DNA of 64,000 bases. It comes from Gammaproteobacteria bacterium (GTDB taxonomy: Bacteria > Pseudomonadota > Gammaproteobacteria > Pseudomonadales > Azotimanducaceae). Shown one piece after another: positions 53,430 to 62,597 of the stretch. The stretch covers positions 41,486 to 105,485 of the forward strand of contig VYDB01000077.1 in assembly GCA_009843635.1 (NCBI GenBank). The letters are read 5' to 3'. The notes under the pieces were generated by a model that saw only the letters and a program-made list of their open reading frames with translations, had not been told where the DNA came from and did not search any database. Position numbers and translations under genes: made by a program. Within the stretch, counting starts at the first letter, position 1. Every line of letters begins with the position of its first letter.

Positions 53430-56400
53430 ATGACTTCGTCCGCGATTGAAGCCCTTTCCGCCGACGCGCTGGCCGTTAAGCCGGGCGAACGCCTGTCGTG
53501 GGCCGGCTTGGCGGACGGGGCGGCCAGCTACTTTGCCGCCAAGGCGGGGGCGGCGCATACCGGGCTGACGCTGATCGCCACCAACAACGCGGCAGCGGCG
53601 GTCCGCTGCCTCGGGGAAGTGCGATTTTACGCACCACCCGGTACGGACATCCTGCATTTTCCGGCTTGGGAGACGTTGCCCTACGATGCCTTCTCGCCGC
53701 ATCAGGACATCATTTCCGAGCGGCTGGCCACCCTGCGCCAACTGCCCGCCATCAAGCGGGGCATTCTGGTGGTGCCGGCAGCGACGCTCATGCAGCGGCT
53801 GCCGCCACGCGCCTTCATCGATGGCCAAGCGCTTTCGCTCCAGGTCGGGGAGCGATTCGACATGCACGCCGAGCGCAAGCGGCTGGAGGCAGCGGGCTAC
53901 CTGGCCGTGGATACGGTGGCTCATCGCGGCGAGTTCGCCGTTCGGGGCTCGCTGATGGACATCTTCCCCATGGGGCTGGGCAACCCGGTGCGCATCGACC
54001 TCCTTGACGTGGAAATCGACACCTTGCGCACCTTCGATGTCGAGACCCAAATGACCATCGAACAGGTGCCGGGCATCGATGTGCTGCCGGCCAAGGAATT
54101 CCCCTTCGACGCCGCCAGCATCGCCCGCTTCCGCAACAACTGGCACGACGCCTTCGATGTGGACGTGCGCCGCTGCAGCGTTTACCAGGATGTCTCCGCC
54201 AGCCTGTCGCCAAATGGCGTGGAGTACTACCTGCCGCTCTTCTTCGACCGCGGTGAATTGGCCACCCTGTTCGACTATCTGCCGGCCAACACCCTCATCC
54301 TGCAGCAAGCAGGGATGTCCGACGCGGTGGAGCAATTCTGGAGCCTCGTCTCGAGCCGCCATCAGAGCCTAGCCCACGACATCGAACGGCCGGTGCTGGC
54401 ACCCGAGGCGCTCTACCTCAACCCCGAGGCGTTCAACCGGCACCTCAACGAGCAGCCGAGAATCGCCTTGGGGCCGGACTTCAAGCATCGCGTGCAATTC
54501 GACTGTCCGCCGCTGCCGCCGCTTGAGGCCAACGCCCGATTGAAGGAGCCCGCGCAAGCCCTGCTCGGCTTCGTCGCGGAACATCCTGAGGCACGGATTC
54601 TGTTCACCGCGGAGAGCGCTGGCCGCCGCGCCCTGTTCGAGGAGTTCCTGACCCACGCCGGCATCTCCACCCAGGACTGCGCGGATTGGGCGGACTTCTG
54701 CGCCAGCGGCTGCCAACGCGGCCTGACCATCGCCCCCATTGACCGGGGCTTGCAGCTACCGGGCAACATCGTCATCACCGAAAGCCAGATATTCGGCCAT
54801 CGGCCCGCCACCGACCGCGCCAGCGGCACCCGCACGGTGGACCCCGAGCAGGTGATCCGCAACCTCACCGAATTGTCGATCGGCTCCCCGGTGGTTCACG
54901 AGGAGCACGGCATCGGCCGCTACCGGGGCCTGCAAACGTTGGACATCGACGGCGCGCAAAGCGAATTCCTCACCTTGGAGTACGCCGACGGCGCCAAGCT
55001 CTACGTGCCGGTCACCTCGCTGCACCTCATCTCCCGCTACGCCGGGGCTGACGAGGAGTTGGCGCCGCTGCACCGTTTGGGCTCCGACCAGTGGGAGAAG
55101 GTGCGCCGCAAGGCCGCGGAGAAGGCGGTCGACGTGGCCGCGGAATTGCTCGACCTATCCGCCCGGCGGGCCGCCCGCACAGCGCCGGCGCTGCGTTGCG
55201 AGGCGGCGGAGTACGAGAGTTTTGCCCGCCAGTTTCCCTTCGACCTCACCACCGACCAGGCCGAGGCCATCGATGCGGTGCTGGCGGACATCGGTTCGGA
55301 GAAGTCCACCGACCGGTTGATCTGCGGCGACGTGGGGTTCGGCAAGACCGAGGTCGCCATGCGGGCGGCGTTCGTGGCGGTGCAAAGCGGCCGCCAAGTG
55401 GCCGTGCTCACGCCCACCACCTTGCTGGCGCAGCAACACTACGACACCTTTCAGGATCGCTTCGCCGACTGGCCGGTCCACATCGAAGTGGTCTCCCGGT
55501 TGCGTAGTGCCGGGGAAGTCCAGGACATCGGCAAACGCTTGTCCAAAGGCCAGGTCGACATTCTCATCGGCACCCATCGGCTGCTCGGTGCCGGCATCGA
55601 TTTCAAGAACCTCGGGCTGATCGTCATCGACGAGGAGCACCGGTTCGGGGTCCGCCAGAAGGAGCGCTTGCGGGCATTGCGCGCTGAAGTGGACGTGGTC
55701 ACCCTCACCGCCACCCCCATCCCGCGCACTTTGAACCTAGCCTTGGGGGGCTTGCGCGACCTGTCGATTATCGCCACGCCACCGGCCAAGCGGCTGTCCA
55801 TCAACACATTCGTGCATGAGAAGCGCAACCACATCATTCGCGAAGCGCTGAACCGGGAGTTGATGCGCGGCGGCCAAGTCTTCTACGTCCACAACCAAGT
55901 GCGCACCATCCACCAAGCCGCCGACACGGTGAAGGCGTTGGTCCCCGAGGCCCGAGTCGGTGTCGGCCACGGCCAGATGGGCAAGCGGCAGATCGAAGGG
56001 GTGATGAGCGACTTCCACCACCGCCGGGTCAATGTGCTGGTCTGCACCACCATCATCGAAAACGGCATCGACATCCCCAACGCCAACACCATCATCATCG
56101 AGCGCGCCGACAAGTTCGGCCTCGCCCAACTGCATCAACTGCGCGGGCGGGTGGGACGCTCCCACCGGCAAGCCTACGCCTATCTGCTGACGCCGCACCC
56201 GAGCGCCATGACTGCAGATGCGGCCAAGCGGCTGCTGGCCATAGAGGCGGCGGGGGAGTTGGGGGTTGGCTTTACGCTGGCCACCCAGGATCTGGAAATT
56301 CGCGGTGCCGGCGAACTGCTCGGCGCCGAGCAATCCGGGCAGATCGAATCAGTGGGATTCAGCCTCTACATGCAGATGCTCGACCGCGCCGTCAAGGCGA

Positions 56401-56918
56401 TTCAGGCAGGCAATCCGCCGGACATGGCGCGGCCCTTCACACCGGTCAGCCGGGAGGTCAACCTGCACTGCGGCACACTGATCCCCGAGGACTACCTGCC
56501 CGACGTCCACCTGCGGCTGGTCATGTACAAGCGCATCAGCGCCGCCGCCACCCAAGGCCAACTCGACGAACTGCGCGCCGAGATGATCGACCGCTTCGGA
56601 CACCTGCCGCCGCCGCTCGCGCAACTGTTCCAAGTGACTGCCTTGAAGCTGAGGCTCACGCCACTGGGCATCACCCGATTCGAACTCGGCGAGCGGGGCG
56701 GCAAAGTCGAATTCAGCGACGCAACCCCGGTCAGCCCGGCAAGCGTCATCGCCCTGGTGCAAGGCAACCCTTCCACCTATCGGTTGACGGGCGGCACCGT
56801 ACTGCGCATCAACCACGGCATGACGGACTTGGCGGCCCGCTTCGCGTTCGCCGATGAACTGCTGGCGGCGCTGGCGCCCGAGACGCCAATCGTCAACGCA
56901 GCGGCAGCCGGCGGATGA
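53430..56918 (+). CDS. mfd: Transcription-repair coupling factor
   Basis: A 1162-residue Mfd. It has a UvrB-homology N-terminal part (FPAWETLPYDAFSPHQDIISERL), the RNA-polymerase-interaction domain around residues 485-545 (VVHEEHGIGRYRGLQTLDIDG, YADGAKLYVPV), a RecG-like motor with Walker A GDVGFGKTEVAMRAAF (about residue 635) and DEEH in VIDEEHRFGVRQ (about 733), and a C-terminal TRCF domain. It removes RNA polymerase stalled at lesions and recruits excision repair. csiV overlaps its stop by four bases, as in Pseudomonas. Confidence 0.97.
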   Translation: MTSSAIEALSADALAVKPGERLSWAGLADGAASYFAAKAGAAHTGLTLIATNNAAAAVRCLGEVRFYAPPGTDILHFPAWETLPYDAFSPHQDIISERLATLRQLPAIKRGILVVPAATLMQRLPPRAFIDGQALSLQVGERFDMHAERKRLEAAGYLAVDTVAHRGEFAVRGSLMDIFPMGLGNPVRIDLLDVEIDTLRTFDVETQMTIEQVPGIDVLPAKEFPFDAASIARFRNNWHDAFDVDVRRCSVYQDVSASLSPNGVEYYLPLFFDRGELATLFDYLPANTLILQQAGMSDAVEQFWSLVSSRHQSLAHDIERPVLAPEALYLNPEAFNRHLNEQPRIALGPDFKHRVQFDCPPLPPLEANARLKEPAQALLGFVAEHPEARILFTAESAGRRALFEEFLTHAGISTQDCADWADFCASGCQRGLTIAPIDRGLQLPGNIVITESQIFGHRPATDRASGTRTVDPEQVIRNLTELSIGSPVVHEEHGIGRYRGLQTLDIDGAQSEFLTLEYADGAKLYVPVTSLHLISRYAGADEELAPLHRLGSDQWEKVRRKAAEKAVDVAAELLDLSARRAARTAPALRCEAAEYESFARQFPFDLTTDQAEAIDAVLADIGSEKSTDRLICGDVGFGKTEVAMRAAFVAVQSGRQVAVLTPTTLLAQQHYDTFQDRFADWPVHIEVVSRLRSAGEVQDIGKRLSKGQVDILIGTHRLLGAGIDFKNLGLIVIDEEHRFGVRQKERLRALRAEVDVVTLTATPIPRTLNLALGGLRDLSIIATPPAKRLSINTFVHEKRNHIIREALNRELMRGGQVFYVHNQVRTIHQAADTVKALVPEARVGVGHGQMGKRQIEGVMSDFHHRRVNVLVCTTIIENGIDIPNANTIIIERADKFGLAQLHQLRGRVGRSHRQAYAYLLTPHPSAMTADAAKRLLAIEAAGELGVGFTLATQDLEIRGAGELLGAEQSGQIESVGFSLYMQMLDRAVKAIQAGNPPDMARPFTPVSREVNLHCGTLIPEDYLPDVHLRLVMYKRISAAATQGQLDELRAEMIDRFGHLPPPLAQLFQVTALKLRLTPLGITRFELGERGGKVEFSDATPVSPASVIALVQGNPSTYRLTGGTVLRINHGMTDLAARFAFADELLAALAPETPIVNAAAAGG

Positions 56919-57922
56919 AACGCCATCGCGTTTGGCTGAGCGGACTGGCGGCGTTGGCCGCACTGCCCGCCGCCGCCAAGGTCGATGATCCGAACGACCT
57001 AATCGAAGGGCGCTGGTACGCCACCGAAGTGATCATCTTTGAGCGGACGGAACCCGCTGATCCGGGACCGGAGGAACTGGTTTGGGAAGGCGGACGGAAT
57101 TGGCCAGCCACGGCACGCGCCTTCGCCGAGCCCAAGCCCTGGCGCATTGCCAGCCTCGATCCGCTGACCCGCGCCTGCCTTGAGTTTCCCCGCCTTGATG
57201 TGATTCCGACAACGACAGCGCCAGCCCAATGCCCCGAAGCCCAATCGAGCGGCGGCGAAATGGAAGGCGCGTCCCAACAACCCAATCGAGGGCGGGACGC
57301 CCTCGCTCCGGGCATGGCGCCGGTTCCCTGCCTGTCAATGCCCCCGTCGGACGCAACGACGCCCAGCGGCATGGCCCCGCTGGAGCCGGTCGCACTCGAG
57401 CCACCACCGGCCATCGAGCCGAGCCTGGCGCCGCACCCTCTGCTGGACCTGCTCCGCGCCGCTGCCCGGCAGCAGGAGGCTTGGCGCCGCGACAGCTATC
57501 GTTGGCTGCCGGAGGGAACCCATTTGCTCAGGGCCCAGGCCAGGCGCATCCGCAACGCCCAAGGGCTGAACGTCGTCTGGCATGGGCGTTGGATGCAACC
57601 GGTGCCGAGCCGGTCCGCTGGCGAGCCCCTGATGCTGGACCTGCCAGCCACTGCAGACCATGGACGGGTCTCGGGAACGCTGGCGGTAACGCTCGGCCGC
57701 TTCCTCCACTTCAACGCCATGCTTTGGCTGGAAGAAGCCGACGATGGCCGAGATGGCCTTGTTCCCTTCATGCAGCTCAGCGAGGCCCGAACCATGCGCC
57801 TTGGCGAGTTGCACTACCTCGACCACCCGAGGCTGGGCGTTCTGGTGCAAATCGACCGGGTGCCCCCGTCGCCAGCCTTGGCCCGGGCGCTGCAGGCTTG
57901 GGAGACGTCAGCCAACGGTTAG
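56915..57922 (+). CDS. csiV: CsiV-family periplasmic protein, with a REP-like insertion
   Basis: A 335-residue protein with a signal peptide (VWLSGLAALAALPAAAK). The N-terminal WYATEVIIFERTE and the C-terminal MQLSEARTMRLGELHYLDHPRLGVLVQI match the CsiV/peptidoglycan-binding family, and the position behind mfd is conserved in gammaproteobacteria. Between them, residues about 95-170 form a low-complexity proline/alanine linker; inside it, 57284-57312 is an exact 29-base copy of the REP-like unit at 31592, encoding NRGRDALAPG in frame. CsiV has been linked to cell-wall function and partial peptidoglycan binding in Vibrio. Confidence 0.88.
   Translation: MKRHRVWLSGLAALAALPAAAKVDDPNDLIEGRWYATEVIIFERTEPADPGPEELVWEGGRNWPATARAFAEPKPWRIASLDPLTRACLEFPRLDVIPTTTAPAQCPEAQSSGGEMEGASQQPNRGRDALAPGMAPVPCLSMPPSDATTPSGMAPLEPVALEPPPAIEPSLAPHPLLDLLRAAARQQEAWRRDSYRWLPEGTHLLRAQARRIRNAQGLNVVWHGRWMQPVPSRSAGEPLMLDLPATADHGRVSGTLAVTLGRFLHFNAMLWLEEADDGRDGLVPFMQLSEARTMRLGELHYLDHPRLGVLVQIDRVPPSPALARALQAWETSANG
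57284..57312. repeat. REP-like unit inside csiV
   Basis: Twenty-nine bases identical to 31592-31620, containing the hairpin CGAGGGCG-GGA-CGCCCTCG (57287-57305). It lies in frame in the linker of csiV and adds about ten codons without a stop. Confidence 0.75.
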
Positions 57923-57930
57923 GCCGTGTC

Positions 57931-58656
57931 CTAAACCAACAGCGCCTCCAGCAGCCGCATGACCCCGGCAAAGCCGCGTTCGGCCGCACGCTCAAACCCC
58001 GCCATGTCGATTCGGCCGGGATCATCGCCGCGGCCCGCGGCGGCGTTGACGACGATGCACAGGCTCGCCATGGGCAGCCCGAGTTCCCGGGCCAAGCCCG
58101 CTTCGGGCATCCCGGTCATGCCCACCACCGTGCAGCCGTCCCGGTCCAAGCGATCGATTTCGGCAGCGGATTCGAGGCGCGGCCCTTGGGTCGCGCCATA
58201 GACGCCGCCCCCCACCAAGTCAACGCCGGCCTGCCGGGCAGCGGCCGCCAGGGCGCTGTTGAGCTCGTCGTCATAGGGGCGGGTGAAGTCAACGTGGGCG
58301 GCACCGGTTGCATCGAACGTGTGCTCCCGGCCCCAGGTGTAGTCGATGATTTGATGCGGAGCGGCCAAATCCCCCGGGCGCAGCGCGCCGTCGATGCCGC
58401 CGACCGCGTACACGGCAATGAGGCGCTCGGCACCCAGCGTCTTGAGCAGCCAGAGGTTGGCCCGGTAGTTGATGGCATGCGGCGCGAAACGGCGCGGCTC
58501 GCCGTGGCGGTAGGACACCACGAGCGGATGGCCGCGCACCTGCCCTTTGAAGAAGCCATCCGAGGCCGGTCCGTACGGGGTGTCGAGCCCGCCGATGCGT
58601 TCGAACCCCCCCGGCAGGGAAACCTCGCCGGAACCAATGATTAGGCCAGTAGCCAT
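57931..58656 (-). CDS. Nucleoside phosphorylase, S-methyl-5'-thioinosine/thioadenosine type
   Basis: A 241-residue PNP-family phosphorylase. Family segments: LIIGSGEVSLPG (phosphate site), RHGEPRRFAPHAINYRANLWLLK, GATQGPRLESAAEIDRLDRDGCTVVGMTGMPEAGLAREL (substrate site) and LCIVVNAAAGRG. In Pseudomonas the gene in this neighbourhood encodes S-methyl-5'-thioinosine phosphorylase, which releases hypoxanthine. I start at ATG 58656; ATG 58674 is possible. The purine phosphoribosyltransferase gene ends seven bases upstream, which supports a hypoxanthine product. Confidence 0.88.
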   Translation of the reverse strand: MATGLIIGSGEVSLPGGFERIGGLDTPYGPASDGFFKGQVRGHPLVVSYRHGEPRRFAPHAINYRANLWLLKTLGAERLIAVYAVGGIDGALRPGDLAAPHQIIDYTWGREHTFDATGAAHVDFTRPYDDELNSALAAAARQAGVDLVGGGVYGATQGPRLESAAEIDRLDRDGCTVVGMTGMPEAGLARELGLPMASLCIVVNAAAGRGDDPGRIDMAGFERAAERGFAGVMRLLEALLV

Positions 58657-58663
58657 GAGTGCG

Positions 58664-59230
58664 CTACCCCCCATCCTCCATGTCCTCCGGCAACGCGCGG
58701 ATGTCCGGCAGGTTGCGCCAATAGCCCTTGTAGTCCATGCCGCAGCCGATCAGATAGCGGTCGGGGCATTGCAAGGCGGCAAAGTCCACCTCCACGGCCC
58801 GGTTGCCAGGCACTTCCTTGCGGTTTAGCACCGTGGACCAGACCCTGGCGGCGCCGGCTGCCGCCGCCCACTCGCACACCGCGGCCAAGGTGTCGCCCTG
58901 ATCGAGCACGTCATCGACGATTAGCACCTGCCGGCCGGTGACGTTCTGCACGGGCGAGGCGATCCAGTCCAAGGCGCCGCCCGCCGTGCTGTCCCGGTAC
59001 CGCGCCACGTGGACGTAGCCCAGTTCAAGGGGAAAGTGCAGCCGGTCCAGCAGCCTGCCACAGTAGGGCAGCCCGCCGTGCATCACGCACAGCAGCAATG
59101 GATTGGCGTCCTTCAGCGCCAAGCTGATGCGCACCGCGGTCTGGTCCACCGCCCGGCTCACCGACTCGGCATCGACGATGACCTCCGAACGCCGCCAGGC
59201 GGCCAGCACGTCCTCGGACGCCGGGATCAA
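58664..59230 (-). CDS. hpt: Hypoxanthine-guanine phosphoribosyltransferase
   Basis: A 188-residue purine phosphoribosyltransferase: the PRPP-binding motif is VLIVDDVLDQGDTLAAV, with LLLCVMHGGLPYCGRLLDRL for the pyrophosphate loop and DRYLIGCGMDYKGYWRNLP near the end. It converts hypoxanthine and guanine to IMP and GMP. Its start overlaps the mscS stop by four bases, and the phosphorylase that probably makes hypoxanthine follows it, a compact salvage unit. Confidence 0.9.
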   Translation of the reverse strand: MIPASEDVLAAWRRSEVIVDAESVSRAVDQTAVRISLALKDANPLLLCVMHGGLPYCGRLLDRLHFPLELGYVHVARYRDSTAGGALDWIASPVQNVTGRQVLIVDDVLDQGDTLAAVCEWAAAAGAARVWSTVLNRKEVPGNRAVEVDFAALQCPDRYLIGCGMDYKGYWRNLPDIRALPEDMEDGG

Positions 59231-60300
59231 GCCGTGGGCCCCGTCAGATGCATGACCTGGGTCGGGAAGGCAATCTCCGCCCCGTGGGACTGAATGACCT
59301 GCGCGATCCTGAACAGCACGTCCTGCTTGACGACGTGGAAGGTCTGCCAGTCCGTGGTCTTCGTGAACGTGTACACAAAAAAGTCCAAGGAGGAGGCGCC
59401 GAAGGTGACGAAGTTGACCATCAAGGTGCGTTCTTGATCGATGTCGGGATGTTCGCGCAGCATCCTCTCCACATCGGCGACGATGTCTGGCAGAACGGGG
59501 AGGTCGTCGTAGCGCAGGCCGATGGTTTCATAGATGCGCCGATTCAGCATCCTGGACGGATTCTCCACGGTCAGCTTGGCGAAGGTGGCGTTGGGAACGT
59601 ACAGGGGCCGCTGGTCAAAGGTGCGAATGCGCGTCAGGCGCCAGCCGATGTCCTCCACGGTGCCCTCGATTTCCTGGTCCGGCGAACGGATCCAATCGCC
59701 CACGGAGAACGGGCGGTCCAGAAAAATCATCAGGGCGCCGAAGAAGTTGGCGAGCATGTCCCGCGCCGCGAAGCCAACCGCAAGGCCGCCTAAGCCACCG
59801 AAGGCGAGCACGCTGGCGATGGAGAAGCCGAACGCCTGCATGGCCAGCAAAACGGCGGTGACCAAGACGACGATGCGCAGTATCTTGGCGATGGCCCCCG
59901 CTGTGGCCACGTCCATGTGCCCTTCGCCGGGAGCGGCGTGGATGACCTGGGCCTCAACCTCCCGGATGAAGCGCACCGCAAACCAAGCCAACACCCAGAC
60001 CACCGCCACTTCGCGCAGCCGATGGACCTCGTCAACCAAGCCGGCTTCAAACGCGCCATCGGCGAGTTCCAGCGCCCAAGAGGCAGCTACCACCCAAACG
60101 AACCAGCCAAAGGGCTTGCCGATGGCGGCGAGCAGGGCGTCGTCATAGCGATTGTGGGTGGCTGCCGAGCGCCGCCTTAGGTGCGCCAAGACCCGCTGGC
60201 CCACGTAGTGGACGAACGCGGCCACCACCAAAACGGCGAACGACTGCACCGTCAGCCGGTAATCGGGAACCCGCGCCAGAAGACTGTCAATCAGTTCCAT
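59227..60300 (-). CDS. MscS-family mechanosensitive channel
   Basis: A 357-residue membrane protein with four or five N-terminal helices and the MscS core: the pore helix VLAFGGLGGLAVGFAARDMLANFFGALMIF and the beta domain DRPFSVGDWIRSPDQEIEGTVEDIGWRLTRIRTFD. It opens under membrane tension to release solutes, or passes ions in a gated way. It is the first gene of the minus-strand unit mscS-hpt-phosphorylase. Confidence 0.92.
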   Translation of the reverse strand: MELIDSLLARVPDYRLTVQSFAVLVVAAFVHYVGQRVLAHLRRRSAATHNRYDDALLAAIGKPFGWFVWVVAASWALELADGAFEAGLVDEVHRLREVAVVWVLAWFAVRFIREVEAQVIHAAPGEGHMDVATAGAIAKILRIVVLVTAVLLAMQAFGFSIASVLAFGGLGGLAVGFAARDMLANFFGALMIFLDRPFSVGDWIRSPDQEIEGTVEDIGWRLTRIRTFDQRPLYVPNATFAKLTVENPSRMLNRRIYETIGLRYDDLPVLPDIVADVERMLREHPDIDQERTLMVNFVTFGASSLDFFVYTFTKTTDWQTFHVVKQDVLFRIAQVIQSHGAEIAFPTQVMHLTGPTA

Positions 60301-60321
60301 CGGGCAAAAATTCTAACCGGA

Positions 60322-60358
60322 TTGCCTTTGGCTCCCCAAATGCTGTATAAAACCCCAT
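60322..60358 (+). promoter_or_regulatory. lexA promoter with SOS box
   Basis: -35 TTGCCT (60322-60327), 18-base spacer, -10 TATAAA (60346-60351). Overlapping the -10 is CTGTATAAAACCCCAT (60343-60358), which matches the gammaproteobacterial LexA box CTG-N10-CAG except the last base. LexA would thus shut off its own gene. Confidence 0.6.
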
Positions 60359-60431
60359 TGACTGGTTGTTTGAACAAGCTCCAAGGAAGCCCTTGGCGTC
60401 ACGTCGGCCAACCGCCGGCAAGGAGACCCAC

Positions 60432-61034
60432 ATGGACGGACTCACCAAAAGGCAGGCGGACGTGCTCCGCGTCATTCGGCAGTCCTTAAGCGACTACGGC
60501 TATCCGCCCACTCGGGCGGAGATCGCCCAAGTGCTGGGCTTCAAGTCCGCCAACGCCGCCGAGGAGCACCTGAAGGCCTTGGCCCGCAAGGGTGCCATCA
60601 AGATGGTGCCCGGCGCTTCCCGAGGCATTCGCCTGCCGGAGCCCGACGGGCTGCCGCTGGTCGGCAGAGTGGCGGCCGGCGCGCCCATTCTGGCTACCGA
60701 GCACATTGAAGAGCGCGTCCATCTTCCGCCCAATTTCTTTCGGCCCGAGGCTCACTTCCTGCTGCGGGTCAAAGGCGACAGCATGACCGATGCCGGCATT
60801 CTCGATGGCGACCTGCTCGCCGTGCACAACACCCCAGAGGCGCGCAACGGCCAAATCGTGGTGGCCCGCATCAACGACGAGGTCACGGTCAAGCGCCTGC
60901 GCCGTCCCAACCGCCGCAGCCGGAAACTGCAGTTGCTGCCGGAAAACGACGCCTACGACCCCATCGAAGTCGATCTGCGCCACGATGACTTCGCCATCGA
61001 GGGCTTGAGCGTCGGCGTCCTGCGGCGAAGCTAA
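60432..61034 (+). CDS. lexA: SOS repressor LexA
   Basis: A 200-residue LexA. ATG 60432 follows AAGGAG. The N-terminal winged helix is [36 protein letters not shown]. Self-cleavage is at Ala82-Gly83 (VAAGAP), with nucleophile Ser117 ([10 protein letters not shown]) and Lys154 (EVTVKRL). It represses DNA-damage genes until RecA filaments trigger cleavage. Not accompanied by sulA here; the next gene is convergent. Confidence 0.97.
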   Translation: MDGLTKRQADVLRVIRQSLSDYGYPPTRAEIAQVLGFKSANAAEEHLKALARKGAIKMVPGASRGIRLPEPDGLPLVGRVAAGAPILATEHIEERVHLPPNFFRPEAHFLLRVKGDSMTDAGILDGDLLAVHNTPEARNGQIVVARINDEVTVKRLRRPNRRSRKLQLLPENDAYDPIEVDLRHDDFAIEGLSVGVLRRS

Positions 61035-61039
61035 TTGGC

Positions 61040-61081
61040 CTAGGAGCCTGCGCCGTGGGAATTCACGGCGCAGGCTCCTAG
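61040..61081. terminator. Bidirectional terminator, perfect 18-bp stem
   Basis: Left arm 61040-61057 (CTAGGAGCCTGCGCCGTG) and right arm 61064-61081 are perfect complements around a six-base loop. It lies six bases after the lexA stop and its right arm contains the stop codon of the convergent carotenoid oxygenase gene (61078-61080). It can serve both transcripts. Confidence 0.7.
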
Positions 61082-62484
61082 CTGTTGTACTTCCAGTTGC
61101 CGTGAAACCCGTAGGGCACGCGATGGGGCAGCTCGGCGCAGGCGATGGGGCCGGCAGCCACATCATTGGCGTCCAGGAACATCAGGTCGCTACGGTTCTC
61201 CCGGGCGCGGTAAACCACGCTCAGAAGGTAGCCGTCGCCTTCCTCCGCATCCGCTGACCGGGGCACGAACACCGGTTCGCCGGTGATGTCGCCGTCGGGC
61301 AGCACATGCTGGCTGCGCCGGCCGCTGCCGAAGTCCTGATGGGCCACCGCGTTGAATCCGAGGCCCCCAGCGCCGCCGATCGAGGCACCGTAGTAGCCGT
61401 GGCGGTAGTTGTTGCCCGTGAAGCGCTCGTCCAAGCGTGGAAACTCGCCGCTGATGTCATCAAGGTAGCGGCGCTGGACCCCATTGGAGTTGTCGGCCAG
61501 GTCGAAGACCCACTCGCACAGCCGGGCTTGCGCCTTTTCCGGGTCCGGCGGACTGCCGTCAGCATGGGGAAACAGGGGCACTTCCTCGAACTGCATGACA
61601 TGGGCAACGATACGGTTGCCTTCGGTGTAGGCGTTCATCGGATGGAAGACGTAGCACGGATCGGTCTCGAACCAGCGCATGTCCGCCACCGAGCCGTCGC
61701 GGCGCATCACGCCGATGTGGGTGCCCTTCTCCGGCTCCCACGCCAAGGGTGGTTCGCCCTTCATGGCCCGCTCCATGCTGCCGGTGGCCGGGAAGATGGG
61801 GAAGATCACGTGCTCATCGGTGGTGATGAAGTCATGCACCATGCTCGCAAAGGGCGTATCGAAACGCTCGGAACGGGTGAGCGCGCCATTGGCATCCGCC
61901 GTCTGGTAGCTCATGCCGGCGCTGAACGGGCCGGAGACCATGTAGCCAAAGAACAGCATCTCGCCGGTCTTGGGATCAATCTTGGGATGGGCCGTCATCG
62001 GCCCTTCGAATTGGCCGTCATAGCGCCACGTGCCCTTCGACTCCAAGGTGCCGGGGTCGATCTCGAAGGGAGCGTGTCCCTCCTCCAAGGCCAGCAGCTT
62101 GCCGCCGTGCCAAACCACGTTGGTGTTGGCAAGGCCCTCGTCCGGCGCTTCCTGGGTGATCGGGTCGTTCTGCATGGGATTGAACGGGCTGTAGAGGCTG
62201 CGGCCCTCGCGCCGTTCCAAGGCCCACTTGGCAGTGCGCACCCAGCGATTGCGGTAGCGCACCCGGCCGTTCTGAACGTGGAACATGTGCAGCATGCCGT
62301 CGCCCGCAAACCAGTGGTGGTCGCCGCGCGGCGGAAACTGCGGATCGGGGCCGTTGCGGAAGTAGGTGATGTCCAAGTCCGCCGGCAACTCGCCGCGGAT
62401 GATCACGTCGTCGATGTCGCACTCCATGCGAATCGGCGCGAAATTGCCGGTGAGCTGCGGATGGTCGGGATAGGGCGTGGTCAT
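61078..62484 (-). CDS. Carotenoid oxygenase (lignostilbene dioxygenase/RPE65) family protein
   Basis: A 468-residue seven-bladed propeller enzyme that cleaves double bonds of carotenoids, stilbenes or related phenylpropenes with O2 and a non-haem Fe(II). Candidate iron ligands, one per blade, are the His residues in MTAHPKIDPKTGEM, MVHDFITTDEHV, IVAHVMQFEEVP and the C-terminal RVPYGFHGNWKYN. The N-terminal half (YFRNGPDPQFPPRGDHHWFAGDGMLH) is strongly conserved. It is not near carotenoid genes in this window, so the substrate is open. Confidence 0.92.
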   Translation of the reverse strand: MTTPYPDHPQLTGNFAPIRMECDIDDVIIRGELPADLDITYFRNGPDPQFPPRGDHHWFAGDGMLHMFHVQNGRVRYRNRWVRTAKWALERREGRSLYSPFNPMQNDPITQEAPDEGLANTNVVWHGGKLLALEEGHAPFEIDPGTLESKGTWRYDGQFEGPMTAHPKIDPKTGEMLFFGYMVSGPFSAGMSYQTADANGALTRSERFDTPFASMVHDFITTDEHVIFPIFPATGSMERAMKGEPPLAWEPEKGTHIGVMRRDGSVADMRWFETDPCYVFHPMNAYTEGNRIVAHVMQFEEVPLFPHADGSPPDPEKAQARLCEWVFDLADNSNGVQRRYLDDISGEFPRLDERFTGNNYRHGYYGASIGGAGGLGFNAVAHQDFGSGRRSQHVLPDGDITGEPVFVPRSADAEEGDGYLLSVVYRARENRSDLMFLDANDVAAGPIACAELPHRVPYGFHGNWKYNS

Positions 62485-62597
62485 GCGCGTTCCTGTTCAA
62501 TTGCCGGAAGGGGGCGCCACTGTACCAGATGTGTCAAGAACCGCGGGTCATCCCATTGCCTTACACTGCGCCATTTGATCGGTTCGCAAGTCCAAAC

